This document shows positions 46,331 through 58,183 of a stretch of 64,000 nt of DNA, piece after piece. The translations under genes were made by a program, and so were the position numbers. The stretch lies in the NCBI RefSeq assembly GCF_013306565.1, contig NZ_PZPO01000002.1, forward strand, positions 198,501 to 262,500. Direction: 5' to 3'. This stretch comes from Hyphomicrobium sulfonivorans (GTDB taxonomy: Bacteria; Pseudomonadota; Alphaproteobacteria; Rhizobiales; Hyphomicrobiaceae). Within the stretch, counting starts at the first letter, position 1; each line of letters opens with the position of its first letter. A model generated the notes under the pieces. It was not told the origin of the DNA. It did no database searches and saw nothing but the letters and a program-made list of their open reading frames with translations.

Positions 46331-47608
46331 ATGCTCAACCGCGAAAAATCAGCCCCCAAAGGCTCCGAAATTGTCGGCCTGCTCGATATCGGAACGAGCA
46401 AGGTGGTGTGCATCATTGCCGCTCTGGAGCCTTCGCCGGTGCCCGGCGAGCCGCGCGTTACGCGCCTGCTGGGCCTGGGACATCTGCGTTCGCGCGGGCT
46501 GAAGTCAGGGGTGATCATCGATCTGGCTGAAGCCGAGGCGACGGTGCGGGCGGCCATTGCCCAGGCTGAGCGTATGGCGCGGGTGACGCTGGAGGAAGTG
46601 CTGGTCTCCGTTTCCTGCGGCCGGCTGCAATCGTCGAATTTTTCCGCCAGCGTCGATGTTCCGGGCGGCGTGATCCGCACCGACGATATCGATCGGCTAA
46701 TGGCTGGCGGCCATGCCTTCGCCGAGCGCGACGGGCGCACGCTGATCCATCTCAATCGCATCGGCTACCGCATCGACGGCGTTGCCGGCGCCAGCGACCC
46801 GCGCGGGCTGGCAGCCAGCAAGCTTGCCGCCGATCTGCACACGGTGGCGGCCGACGAAGCGCCGGTACGCAACCTCATGCTGGTGGTGGAGCGCTGTTAT
46901 CTGAATGTGCGCGCGCTCATCGCCACGCCTTATGCCAGTGCTCTTTCGGCCACCACTGAGGAGGAGCGCGCCCTGGGTGTGACCTGCATCGATATTGGTG
47001 GCGGAACCGCAACGGTTGCATCGTTTGCCGATGGGCACTTCATCCACGCCGCCACGGTACCGTTGGGCGGGCACCACATCACGCTAGATATTGCCCAGTC
47101 CTTGCAGACACCACTTGCGGAGGCGGAGCGAATCAAGACGCTATACGGCTCACTTGTTGTCGCGCAGTCCGATGAGTTTGAAACGTTTTCGTTCCCGCTT
47201 GCGGGTGATGAGGATGGGGCGCTCGGGCAAGCTACGAAGGCCGAACTTGCCGGAATTATTCGACCACGCGTGTCGAACATCCTGGGGCTGGTGCGTGAAC
47301 GACTGGAAAAAGCCGGTGTGCTGGATTTCGCCGGTGAGCGTGTAGTTCTGACCGGCGGTGCCAGCGCACTGGTCGGTTTTGGCGAGTTTGCCGCTAACGC
47401 GCTGGGGCGTCCGGCACGGGTTGCAACGCCGCAACCGATCGCTGGCATGCCGCACGGCACTGCGAGTCCGGCGTTTTCGACCGTTGCGGGGCTGCTGGCC
47501 GTTGCCGCTTCGGGAAGTGGAGAGGTTCCGGTCAGACGGAGCCGCGAGGCGCTCGGTGGAGGTTACCTCGAGCGCGTCGGTGAGTGGCTGAAGGCTGGCT
47601 TCGCGTAA
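46331..47608 (+). CDS. ftsA: cell division protein FtsA
   Basis: FtsA (425 residues) is the actin-like ATPase that tethers FtsZ to the membrane. IVGLLDIGTSKVVCIIAAL (phosphate 1), the SHS2-like 1C domain near 90-175, VTCIDIGGGTATVASFADG (phosphate 2) and VVLTGGASALVGFGEFA (adenosine) are visible. The end (VGEWLKAGFA) is the amphipathic membrane-targeting helix. GAGGAA precedes; a GTG at 46328 directly before the ATG is an equal start. Confidence 0.96.
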   Translation: MLNREKSAPKGSEIVGLLDIGTSKVVCIIAALEPSPVPGEPRVTRLLGLGHLRSRGLKSGVIIDLAEAEATVRAAIAQAERMARVTLEEVLVSVSCGRLQSSNFSASVDVPGGVIRTDDIDRLMAGGHAFAERDGRTLIHLNRIGYRIDGVAGASDPRGLAASKLAADLHTVAADEAPVRNLMLVVERCYLNVRALIATPYASALSATTEEERALGVTCIDIGGGTATVASFADGHFIHAATVPLGGHHITLDIAQSLQTPLAEAERIKTLYGSLVVAQSDEFETFSFPLAGDEDGALGQATKAELAGIIRPRVSNILGLVRERLEKAGVLDFAGERVVLTGGASALVGFGEFAANALGRPARVATPQPIAGMPHGTASPAFSTVAGLLAVAASGSGEVPVRRSREALGGGYLERVGEWLKAGFA

Positions 47609-47680
47609 TCCGATCCCGGCCTCAACTTATGGATCGGCGCTTCCAGGCGTCCGACCGGGCACAGGGGGCGGCCGAACGCG

Positions 47681-49666
47681 ATGAGCATCAAGCTGCAGCT
47701 TCCAAAGCTTACCGATCTTAAACCGCGCATCATTGTCGTCGGTGTCGGTGGCGCCGGCTGTAATGCCATTAACAACATGATTTCCGCCGGTCTTGAGGGC
47801 GTGGAATTTGTGGTCGCCAACACAGACGCGCAGGCGTTGGCGACATCCACTGCTGAGCACCGCCTGCAACTCGGCGCTAGTCTGACCGAAGGGCTTGGCG
47901 CTGGCTCAAAGCCCGAGATCGGCGAAGCCGCAGCCGAAGAAGCTATCGAGGACATTCGCGCGCAGATTGCCGGCGCGCACATGGTGTTCATCGCCGCCGG
48001 TATGGGCGGCGGCACCGGTACCGGCGCAGCGGCGGTTATCGCCCGCGCGGCGAAGGAACTGGGCATCCTAGCGGTCGGCATCGTAACGAAGCCGTTCCAT
48101 TTCGAGGGCGCGCGCCGCATGCGTGTTGCCGAGGCCGGCATTGCCGAAATCCGCAAGCACGTCGATACGCTGATCGTTATCCCGAACCAGAACCTGTTCC
48201 GCATCGCCAACGAGAAGACCACTTTCGCGGAAGCCTTCGTACTGGCCGATCAGGTGCTGTATTCCGGCGTTGCCTGCATTGTCGATCTGATCATCAAGGA
48301 AGGTTTGATCAATCTCGACTTTGCGGATGTGCGCACGGTTATGAGCGGCATGGGTTCGGCCGTTATGGGGACGGGCGAAGCGTCCGGCGAGCATCGGGCC
48401 TCGATAGCCGCTGAGGAGGCCATCGCCAATCCGCTGCTCGACGACGTCTCACTGCGAGGCGCGCGCGGCCTGCTGCTGTCGATTACCGGTGGCAGTAACC
48501 TGACGCTTTATGAAGTTGATGAGGCCGCGAGCCGTGTCCGCCAGGAAGTCGATCCCGAGGCGAACATCATCGTCGGCGCGACGTTCGACGATTCGCTGGG
48601 CGACAAGGTCCGCGTGTCGATCGTTGCTTCAGGGTTGGTAACGCCGCCGGCCGCCGGTCAGGATCGGAACGACGCACACAGCGCTTCGGCTCCGCCGGCA
48701 CCGCCGCATGGGTATACCGGCGCGCAGCAGCGGGAAGATATGCATCGCGCTCCGCCTTCTCAGCCCGGTGGAATGGCGATGCAGCAGGCCCCGGCTAACC
48801 ACTTCCAGCCTGCCCCCGGTTTCCAGGCGGCGCCTGAAATGGCGCCTTCTGCATCGCGGCCGCTTGCACAGCAGCAGCCGACGCACCAACAGCCGCCGCC
48901 GCATCCCCAGCCCCAGCGATCCGACGCCGGACGCAGCTTTCCGCAGCCGACTCGCTCCTCAGAGGAGGACATGCAGCGCCGTTTGAGCGAGGCGATCGGC
49001 GGGGAGGCATCCGGAGATCAGGTTCAGGCGCACGGGCACGGCCAAAGCCAAAGCCAGAATCACAGTCAGGGGCAGCCGTCCAGTGGCGAGGTCTGGCGCG
49101 CGCCCGGCAACGTGGTGATCGAAGAAGGGTTTTCGCAGCTTTCATGGCCGCGCGAGAGTGCAGCGCGCCGTACCGGTCAGACACAGGGCCAGCCGCCGTC
49201 CGCGGCTCAATCGGCGGCCGGTGCGTTTGTGCCTGCTCCTCCGGCTGATCTGCGTCGGAACGGACGCCGGATGCCGGAAGTGGAAGACTTCCCGCCGTTG
49301 GCTCAGCGCGAATACCGGGCGAAGGCGACCTTTGCCGCGACCGCCCACACGGAAGATCTGGGGCAGTTGCCGCCCGCCGTGCCGCAATCGGCTGGCGAGG
49401 AACCGCAGCGCCGGGGTATCCTGCAGCGCATAATGGCGCGTACGCGTCGCGACGACGTTGAGGGTGGTGTTGCTCATCAGCAACGCGAGCGGCAGGGCGA
49501 CGATCGCTACGATCAAGGTTACGATAACCGTCCTCGGGGCGGTGACGGTCGCCAGTCGTCGAGCCCGGTAACCGACTCATGGTGGGAGCCCGGTAACGAA
49601 TCACAAGAGGTGGATTCCGGGGATGACCCCGGACCGCTGCCGGAGTTCTTCAATCGTCGTCGCTAG
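47681..49666 (+). CDS. ftsZ: cell division GTPase FtsZ with very long C-terminal linker
   Basis: FtsZ polymerises into the division ring. The GTPase and activation domains (residues 1-318) are complete: [13 protein letters not shown], the tubulin signature [14 protein letters not shown], and the T7 loop [11 protein letters not shown]. The rest, about 340 residues, is a Gln/Pro/His-rich linker; an alphaproteobacterial conserved block lies inside it ([20 protein letters not shown]). The final residues are [10 protein letters not shown] in place of the usual (D/I)PAFLR-like FtsA-binding peptide. Total length is 661 residues, against 380-600 for most. It follows ftsA by 72 bases. Confidence 0.96.
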   Translation: MSIKLQLPKLTDLKPRIIVVGVGGAGCNAINNMISAGLEGVEFVVANTDAQALATSTAEHRLQLGASLTEGLGAGSKPEIGEAAAEEAIEDIRAQIAGAHMVFIAAGMGGGTGTGAAAVIARAAKELGILAVGIVTKPFHFEGARRMRVAEAGIAEIRKHVDTLIVIPNQNLFRIANEKTTFAEAFVLADQVLYSGVACIVDLIIKEGLINLDFADVRTVMSGMGSAVMGTGEASGEHRASIAAEEAIANPLLDDVSLRGARGLLLSITGGSNLTLYEVDEAASRVRQEVDPEANIIVGATFDDSLGDKVRVSIVASGLVTPPAAGQDRNDAHSASAPPAPPHGYTGAQQREDMHRAPPSQPGGMAMQQAPANHFQPAPGFQAAPEMAPSASRPLAQQQPTHQQPPPHPQPQRSDAGRSFPQPTRSSEEDMQRRLSEAIGGEASGDQVQAHGHGQSQSQNHSQGQPSSGEVWRAPGNVVIEEGFSQLSWPRESAARRTGQTQGQPPSAAQSAAGAFVPAPPADLRRNGRRMPEVEDFPPLAQREYRAKATFAATAHTEDLGQLPPAVPQSAGEEPQRRGILQRIMARTRRDDVEGGVAHQQRERQGDDRYDQGYDNRPRGGDGRQSSSPVTDSWWEPGNESQEVDSGDDPGPLPEFFNRRR

Positions 49667-49959
49667 AATTTGCCGCTGAGCCGCCTTAAAAGTGCAGAAA
49701 ATAAGGCTAAAACGGCGTGTGTATTATAGTGGTAACACATCGTAAGAAACCGTGATTTGGCGTGTAACCGAGGCCCGGCGTATCGTTTGACTCGTTAACG
49801 ACAGCGTTCGCTAAGTCCCTGCACTTCCTAGGGCGCAGCCTAAAAAGACGCCCCGATAAGTTAACGAAGATCGCAGTTTGGGACTCGAACATTGTTGGGG
49901 GTGGTGGCAACCAGGACACACTGGGAAGCCACTGAAATAGCATCGAGGGACAGGGGCAG
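49667..49959 (+). promoter_or_regulatory. ftsZ-lpxC gap with a possible promoter
   Basis: About 290 bases without a gene. TTGACT at 49787-49792 and GCTAAG about 17 bases later could be a promoter for lpxC. Two GACTC sites (near 49789 and 49879) are possible CcrM methylation sites. There is no clear terminator after ftsZ. Confidence 0.3.
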
Positions 49960-50895
49960 ATGTCGAATCGATTTATCGGCGCGCGGCAGACCACAATCGC
50001 GCGCGAAATCGAGGTGACAGGGACGGGGGTCCACAGCGGAGCGCCAGTTTCGGTCATCCTGCATCCTGCAGCGATCGATACTGGCCTCCGTTTTCTTGTC
50101 ACCAAACGTAACCGCATCATCGCGGAAATTCCGGCCACCGTTGAGCACGTCAAGAACCTGACGCTCTGCACGGTCATCGGCAACGACGCCGGTGTAACCG
50201 TCGGCACGATCGAGCACCTTCTCTCTGCGCTGCGCGGTCTTGCGGTCGATAACTGCATCATCGAAATCGACAGCAAAGAAGTGCCGATCATGGACGGCAG
50301 CGCGGCGCCGTTCGTCGATCTTATCGACGAAGCAGGCATCCGCGAACTGCAGGCTCCCCGCCGTTACATCAAGGTTCTGAAGCCGGTGCGGGTCCAGGAA
50401 GGCGAGAGCTACGGTGAGCTCCTTCCGCACGCAGGTTTCCACGTCGACGTCGAGATCGACTTCCCGACACCGCTGATCGGCAATCAGCGCGTTGCCTTTG
50501 AGATGAGCCCCGGTGTTTTCCGTCACGAGATTGCCAAGGCACGGACCTTCGGCTTCATGAGCGACGTTGAGCGTCTCTGGAAGGCCGGTCTGGCTCTCGG
50601 CGCCAACCTCTCCAACACTGTCGCCATCGGCGACGATAAGGTGATGAACCCCGAGGGTCTGCGCTTCCCGCAGGAGTTCGTCCGCCACAAGATGCTGGAC
50701 GCTGTTGGCGACCTTGCTCTGGCCGGTAAGCCGCTGCTGGCTGCATTCCGCTCCGTGAAGGGTGGTCACCGTCTCAACTCGCTCGTCGTTCAGGCTCTCC
50801 TTGCCGATAAAGACGCCTGGACCGTAGCTACGGTTCCACACGTTCGCGAAACCAAGCACGTGGACATGCACTTCGCAGTTGCCGCAGGCGAGTGA
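49960..50895 (+). CDS. lpxC: UDP-3-O-acyl-GlcNAc deacetylase
   Basis: LpxC (311 residues) carries out the committed step of lipid A synthesis. Zinc and catalytic residues are seen in TIEHLLSALRGLAVDN (His) and FVRHKMLDAVGDLALAG (His and Asp). MDGSAAPFVDLI and ALGANLSNTVAIGDD are also family landmarks. It follows ftsZ as in many alphaproteobacteria. In other bacteria its level is set by FtsH proteolysis acting on the C-terminus; the tail here is MHFAVAAGE. Confidence 0.97.
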   Translation: MSNRFIGARQTTIAREIEVTGTGVHSGAPVSVILHPAAIDTGLRFLVTKRNRIIAEIPATVEHVKNLTLCTVIGNDAGVTVGTIEHLLSALRGLAVDNCIIEIDSKEVPIMDGSAAPFVDLIDEAGIRELQAPRRYIKVLKPVRVQEGESYGELLPHAGFHVDVEIDFPTPLIGNQRVAFEMSPGVFRHEIAKARTFGFMSDVERLWKAGLALGANLSNTVAIGDDKVMNPEGLRFPQEFVRHKMLDAVGDLALAGKPLLAAFRSVKGGHRLNSLVVQALLADKDAWTVATVPHVRETKHVDMHFAVAAGE

Positions 50896-51454
50896 TACGC
50901 GCCTGCCGGGCTCCGGTTTAGACGTCGAGTTTTCCAGTCGAGCCGCTGCCGTTGTTTTTGTCCTGAGCCCAGTTGTGACTGTTGAGCTTCAGGCGGCACG
51001 CAAAGCGCCATCGACTAAGGCGCGGGAAGCGCTCTTAGCGCGCTTTAAGCGGCGCGGCCCATATCTGACATCATCGGCAGCTAACCCAGCCGTCGTACTC
51101 GGTATCGAAGCGGAGCACGGCCAGCTTCGCCGCCTATTTTGGCTTTGAAAAACGCTGTCTTAGGTCGCCGATGCCGGTCGAGCCATGCATGTCTTCGATG
51201 CGGTGCCAGGCTCTTCCATCAAGCGCCAGTGTCTAGGTTTGTTGCGGTGATGCTTCACCACCCGCTGCGCTTCTTTCAGGCTTGATGGATGGGCAACGCG
51301 ATAGCGCTCAAGTCCCAGAAGAACCATAATCATCCCATAGCGATCACGACCGTGTGGAGCGTCGTTCCGCCGTGGTATCGCCGCGGTGGCGGGATGTGCT
51401 AGGGGTAGCGTACTGCTGGGGCATTCCCCCGGGGGACTAAAAGAAAGCAGGCGA
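50896..51454. other. gene-free gap between lpxC and bamD
   Basis: About 560 bases where frames on both strands are open in places but none has a ribosome site, family resemblance or typical composition. A short palindrome CCCCCGGGGG lies near 51427, some 25 bases before bamD. No terminator was recognised. Confidence 0.4.
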
Positions 51455-52435
51455 ATGCCGCACGTGGGGAAAATCAGGGAAATCGGCCCGGCGCGCCGTG
51501 CGTTCACCGTCGTTTCGGTGATCGCGTTTGCTGCAGTGCTGGCCGCTTGTTCTTCCAACGACGCCATTCGTGCCCTGAACCCGGATCCGCCGTCCAAGAT
51601 GTTTGCGGACGCGGATGCGCTGATGGCCAAGGGCAGCTTTGAGACCGCCGCGAAGAAATTTGAAGACGTCGATCGTGAGCATCCCTATTCGCCTGAGGCG
51701 CGCCGCGCGATCGTGATGGCGGCCTATTCCTACTACAAGGCTGGCAAGACGCCGGAAGCTATCGCCGCAGCGGAACGCTATACGACGATGCATCCCGGCA
51801 CCAAAGAAGCGCCGATGGCTCATCACATCATTGCGCAGTCGTACTTCGACCAGATGAAGACGCCGAACCGCGATCAGGACACGACGCGCAAAGCGTTGGC
51901 GCAGTTCAAGATCCTGAAGGCACGCTATCCCGAAAGCACTTACGCGCAGAAGGCCGATAACCAGATCCGCCTTTGCGAGGATACGCTGGCTGCTCAGGAA
52001 ATGGAGGTAGGCCGCTACTACCTCAATAAGGGTAACCACATCGCCGCTATCAACCGCTTCAAGACGGTGGTGACGGAATATCAGACGACGGCGCACGTTG
52101 AAGAAGCGCTCTATCGTCTGTCGGCTTCGTATCTTGCGCTCGGCATCGCGCCAGAAGCGCAGAACGCGGTCGCCGTGCTGGGACACAACTTCCCGAATTC
52201 GAGCTGGTACAAAGAGTCTTACGCGCTGCTGCAAAAGCAGGGTCTGATGCCTCAGGTCAGCGCAGGCTCGTGGATGACGGATGTCCTGAGCGGCCCAAGC
52301 AAACCGCCGGCAGCGCCGCCAGCGGCCGCGCCTGCACCTGCACCGGCCCCCGCAGCGCCTTCGGTGCCGGACTGGCCGGCCGCGACCACCACGTCACCGC
52401 CGCCGCCATCGTCGCTGGGCGGACCTAGCAGCTAA
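51455..52435 (+). CDS. bamD: outer-membrane assembly lipoprotein BamD
   Basis: BamD (326 residues) is the TPR lipoprotein of the complex that inserts beta-barrels into the outer membrane. The lipobox AVLAAC near residue 33 follows an N-terminal export segment (FTVVSVIAFAAVLAAC). TPR repeats cover residues about 50-260 (ADALMAKGSFETAAKKFEDVDREHPYS, then EVGRYYLNKGNHIAAINRFKTVV). The tail is Pro/Ala-rich. The ATG at 51455 gives the export segment; an open frame upstream from 51386 adds no signal features. recN, a frequent neighbour, is missing. Confidence 0.93.
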   Translation: MPHVGKIREIGPARRAFTVVSVIAFAAVLAACSSNDAIRALNPDPPSKMFADADALMAKGSFETAAKKFEDVDREHPYSPEARRAIVMAAYSYYKAGKTPEAIAAAERYTTMHPGTKEAPMAHHIIAQSYFDQMKTPNRDQDTTRKALAQFKILKARYPESTYAQKADNQIRLCEDTLAAQEMEVGRYYLNKGNHIAAINRFKTVVTEYQTTAHVEEALYRLSASYLALGIAPEAQNAVAVLGHNFPNSSWYKESYALLQKQGLMPQVSAGSWMTDVLSGPSKPPAAPPAAAPAPAPAPAAPSVPDWPAATTTSPPPPSSLGGPSS

Positions 52436-52624
52436 TTGGGATCGGGGCTGGCGCATTGGCGCGCCCCCGTCGCCAGTCTTTCCACATGAGCCGAGCGCTC
52501 CACGCATGACCTGCGGTTGTGTTCGGCATTTGAACGACAGCTGCATCATCTCGCTGTGCATTCGCGCGCTGCGCGGTTTGCGCGTGTGGTGGCATCCGCT
52601 ATCTCTCGGGTGAAACGCCCGTAA

Positions 52625-54766
<2,142 letters not shown>

Positions 54767-54843
54767 TTGCCCGGATAGACATACAACATTGATTCATTGT
54801 CGGCGGGCCGAAAGCCGTCAGCGCAAAACAAAAAGGAAGACGC

Positions 54844-56091
54844 ATGCTGAGGAGACGCCATCTTTCGTCGGGAGTACGCCTGGGGCCTCCGCTGCCGTTG
54901 CGCATGTTCAATCAGCTCGGGCCGCTCGTGCGCGCTGCGGGCAAGTGGCCGTCTATCGATGTCGACAAGATGATGCGTGGCATCGAGCGCAAGTATGGAC
55001 GCGATGACTGGCCGGATGAAATCCGCCGGGCGCTGCCTGTGCGCGCGAAGGCGTTTAACGAGGATGCGGATCTTTCGCTGTTCGGAATGCTCGCGGTTCG
55101 CGATCAGTTCATCAAGAGCGCCGACAATGCGCTGGCGCTTGAAGATCTGATTGCGGCTCATCCCGAAATTCTGGACGAGAAGATCGAGCGTCCGCTGTTC
55201 GTGCTCGGTCTGGCGCGTACCGGCACGACGCTGCTGCAGCGGCTTTTGTCGATGCATCCCGGCGCGCGGTATCTGCCGTTCTGGGAAGGTTATTCGCCGT
55301 TCCCGCGCAAGTTCGGAAAGCACGAAGGTGGCCGCGATGGTCGCCACGCGGAAGCGGCCAGCCGACTCAAGTTGCTGAACTTCGTGGGGCCGGAATTCAA
55401 CAAGATCCATCCGATCGAAGTTGATGATCCGGAGGAGTGCTATCACCTGTTCCGCAATCACTTCCTGGTGCCGCCGGGCTTTGACTTTGCCTATGTGCCG
55501 TCGTTCTGGAAGTGGTGGGATGCAAGTGCGCATGAAGATGCCTATCGCATGCACAAGCGTCAGCTCCAGGCGCTGCAATGGCTCAACCCCAATCAGCATT
55601 GGGTGCTGAAGTGCCCCAATCATCTTTCGGGCTTGAAGCAGCTGCTGGAAGTTTATCCCGATGCGCGCATCGTCAATACGCACCGCAGCGCCGATAAAAC
55701 TGTGCCGTCGCTGTGCAGCCTTGCTGCCGTTACGTGGTGCATGACATCCGATACGGTCGATCTGAAGAAGGTGGGCGAGTTTGCGCTCGATCTGGCCGAA
55801 AGCTGTGAAGCAGCAGGCCGCGAAGCGCTGAAAATCGCGCCGCCCGGCCAGGTGATCCATGTCGAATATAATGATCTGGTTGCCGATCCGGTCGGCATGG
55901 CGATGTCGATCTACGAGCGCTTCGGATACGAGGCCCATTCGTCGCTGAGGGCGCGCATGTCACAATGGCTTGCCAGCCATCCGAGCGACAAGCACGGCCG
56001 ACACCAGTACGTGTTGGAGGACTTCGGATTGACGCCGGAGATTATTGCGGAGCGTCTGGCGGTGAAGCAGCCGGCAGCGGTCAACGCATAA
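54844..56091 (+). CDS. sulfotransferase-family protein
   Basis: The 415-residue protein resembles PAPS-dependent sulfotransferases. The 5'-phosphosulfate loop is LFVLGLARTGTTLLQRLLSMHPGAR, seen near residues 118-135, and a 3'-phosphate region is possible around VYPDARIVNTHRSADKTVPS (near 277), which resembles the RxxxxxxxS pattern of the family. Cytosolic by lack of a signal peptide. The acceptor substrate cannot be read from sequence. AAGGAAG precedes the ATG. It is followed by a strong terminator, so it is the last gene of the plus-strand block that starts at mraZ. Confidence 0.85.
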   Translation: MLRRRHLSSGVRLGPPLPLRMFNQLGPLVRAAGKWPSIDVDKMMRGIERKYGRDDWPDEIRRALPVRAKAFNEDADLSLFGMLAVRDQFIKSADNALALEDLIAAHPEILDEKIERPLFVLGLARTGTTLLQRLLSMHPGARYLPFWEGYSPFPRKFGKHEGGRDGRHAEAASRLKLLNFVGPEFNKIHPIEVDDPEECYHLFRNHFLVPPGFDFAYVPSFWKWWDASAHEDAYRMHKRQLQALQWLNPNQHWVLKCPNHLSGLKQLLEVYPDARIVNTHRSADKTVPSLCSLAAVTWCMTSDTVDLKKVGEFALDLAESCEAAGREALKIAPPGQVIHVEYNDLVADPVGMAMSIYERFGYEAHSSLRARMSQWLASHPSDKHGRHQYVLEDFGLTPEIIAERLAVKQPAAVNA

Positions 56092-56146
56092 GTTTGAGAG
56101 ATCGCCGCGTAGCTGTTCGCGGTGTATGCTGCTAAGTCGAGAATGC

Positions 56147-56176
56147 AAAAGAGAGGGCGTTGACCCTCTCTTTTTT
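56147..56176. terminator. strong bidirectional terminator
   Basis: AAAAGAGAGGG (56147-56157), CGTTGA loop, CCCTCTCTTTT, then more T. It lies between the convergent sulfotransferase and aminopeptidase genes. Confidence 0.93.
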
Positions 56177-56214
56177 GTTTCATCTGATCGCTGCGCGATG
56201 TGTGCACGCAAAGC

Positions 56215-58071
56215 CTAAATCGGCGCCGTTGCCTGCTTCAGCCATGCCCGCTCCTTAGTGTCGTCAATGAGCGGAGCAAGCTCGGCGAAGACGCGCGCGT
56301 GATAGGCGTTGAGCCATTCGATCTGCTCCGCCGTCAGCATCTCTTTCGCGATCAGCCGGCGATCAATCGGCGCCAGCGTGATGGTCTCGAAGCTCATCAT
56401 CTCACGGTCGCCGCCCGCTGGCTTTTCCAGCGGCGTAACGAGCACGAGATTTTCGATGCGGATGCCGTACGCGCCCTCTTTGTAATAGCCGGGCTCGTTG
56501 GAAATGATCATGCCCGGTTCCAGCACGGCCATCCCCGCGCGCGAGATCGATTGCGGACCTTCGTGCACCGACAGATAGCTGCCGATGCCGTGGCCTGTAC
56601 CGTGATCGTAGTCCAGCCCGGCCTGCCACAGAGCGCGGCGTGCGAACGGATCGAGGTCGATGCCGCGTGTACCCTTGGGGAAACGCGCCGTTGCAATGTC
56701 GATATGGCCCTTCAGCACCAGCGTGAAGCGCTCGCGCATTTCCGCTGAAGGTTTGCCGATGGCGACGGTACGCGTGATGTCGGTGGTGCCGTCGGAATAC
56801 TGAGCGCCGCTGTCGATGAGAAACAGCTCGCCCGCTTTCAGATTGCGATTGGTGGCTTCGTTGACGCGGTAATGCACGATGGCGCCATTGGGACCGCTGC
56901 CGGAGATGGTGTCGAACGAAATCTCGCGCAGCTGGTTGGTGTCACGGCGGAAGCCTTCCAGCCGTCGCACGGCGTCGATCTCGTCAACCGTGCCGGACTG
57001 CACCGCGCCATCAAGCCACGCGAGAAAGCGCGTGACAGCAACGCCGTCGCGCACATGGGCAGCGCGTGCGCCCTTGATCTCGGTGGTGTTCTTGATTGCC
57101 TTCAGTGCAACGACAGGATCGCTGCCGCGCGCGATCCGGCGGACGCCGCCAAGCGACTTGGCAAACCAGTAGCTGGCAGCGTTGGGATCAAGGCGCACTT
57201 GCTTGCCAGATGTACGCAGCGCTTTGAGGCGGTCGGCCAACGCGTTGGGCGTGCTGACGCGCGCGAATGTTTCAAGCTGCTTGCGCACGGCATCGGGCAC
57301 TTTGGCGTCAGCGATGAACAGCTCGGGCTTGCCCGTTGTGGGGACGATTGCGAACGCCAGGGGTGCGGGCGTGTGCGGAATGTCGGAGCCGCGGATGTTG
57401 AACGCCCATGCAACGGAATCGCTGAGCGTAAGAACGACGGCATCCTGATTGGCGGCTTTCAGCGCCTTTTGAATGTCGGCGATCTTGTCGGCAGCGGAGC
57501 GACCTGCAAACTTCATCGGGTGGAGGAAAATCGGGTCCGATGGCGGGGCGGGGCGTTCGCTGCCCCACACGAGGTCAACCGGGTTGCGCGGCGTCGGAAC
57601 CATCTTGATCGCGCGTGGCTGCAGCGCAGCTTCGAGGCGTTCGATCTCAGAGACAGTGTGCAGGCGCGGATCGAAGCCGACACGAGCGCCCTTCGGCAGA
57701 TTTTCCAGCAGCCATTCGCCAATGCGTCCGCGCGGCAGTAGCGAAACCGAGATGATATCGGGATCGACCTCTGCTTTGGCCTGCACGGTGTAGCGGCCAT
57801 CGGTGAACAGTACTGCGGATTTCTTGGCGATGATCGCCAGACCGGCCGAGCCCGAGAAGCCTGTCAGCCAACCGAGCCGGGCAGATGATGCGGGCACATA
57901 TTCGCCCTGATGCTCGTCAGCGCGCGGCACAAGAAAAGCATCGAGCTTTGCCGCAGCCAGATGGCGGCGAAGTTCTTTGATGCGCTCAGCGGCGGCACCG
58001 CGCTCGGACTGGCTTTCGAAGCTTTGGAACATGGGATCTGATCGGAGGCTGTTGCGAACGGGAAGAAACAT
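56215..58071 (-). CDS. Xaa-Pro aminopeptidase (M24B family)
   Basis: The product (618 residues) is a large aminopeptidase P with two creatinase-like N-domains and a pita-bread catalytic domain. Metal ligands are in LFLIDSGAQYSDGTTDITRT (two Asp), GHGIGSYLSVHEGP (His), NEPGYYKEGAYGIRIENLVLV (Glu) and the final SFETITLAPID (Glu), with each seen in family order. It removes N-terminal residues ahead of Pro in the cytosol. ATG 58071 and ATG 58032 (starting MFQSFESQ, closer to the family) are both possible; neither has a clean ribosome site. Confidence 0.92.
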   Translation of the reverse strand: MFLPVRNSLRSDPMFQSFESQSERGAAAERIKELRRHLAAAKLDAFLVPRADEHQGEYVPASSARLGWLTGFSGSAGLAIIAKKSAVLFTDGRYTVQAKAEVDPDIISVSLLPRGRIGEWLLENLPKGARVGFDPRLHTVSEIERLEAALQPRAIKMVPTPRNPVDLVWGSERPAPPSDPIFLHPMKFAGRSAADKIADIQKALKAANQDAVVLTLSDSVAWAFNIRGSDIPHTPAPLAFAIVPTTGKPELFIADAKVPDAVRKQLETFARVSTPNALADRLKALRTSGKQVRLDPNAASYWFAKSLGGVRRIARGSDPVVALKAIKNTTEIKGARAAHVRDGVAVTRFLAWLDGAVQSGTVDEIDAVRRLEGFRRDTNQLREISFDTISGSGPNGAIVHYRVNEATNRNLKAGELFLIDSGAQYSDGTTDITRTVAIGKPSAEMRERFTLVLKGHIDIATARFPKGTRGIDLDPFARRALWQAGLDYDHGTGHGIGSYLSVHEGPQSISRAGMAVLEPGMIISNEPGYYKEGAYGIRIENLVLVTPLEKPAGGDREMMSFETITLAPIDRRLIAKEMLTAEQIEWLNAYHARVFAELAPLIDDTKERAWLKQATAPI

Positions 58072-58183
58072 GAAGCTAGCCTATTGCGCGGGGTCATGCA
58101 CGCGTGCAGCGCCAAAGGGCGGCGCAAATGAAATTGCGCACGCCCACAGAGCCGTTCGGCCGTTAGATCAGGTTGTCCGGCGG

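Noticed and set aside
49020-49080. His/Gln/Ser-rich tract as a possible separate gene or metal protein
   Set aside because: It is in frame with ftsZ and part of its disordered linker.
51160-51630. Minus-strand open frame of 156 codons over the bamD start
   Set aside because: Its N-terminal half is antisense to bamD and no ribosome site or family likeness is visible.
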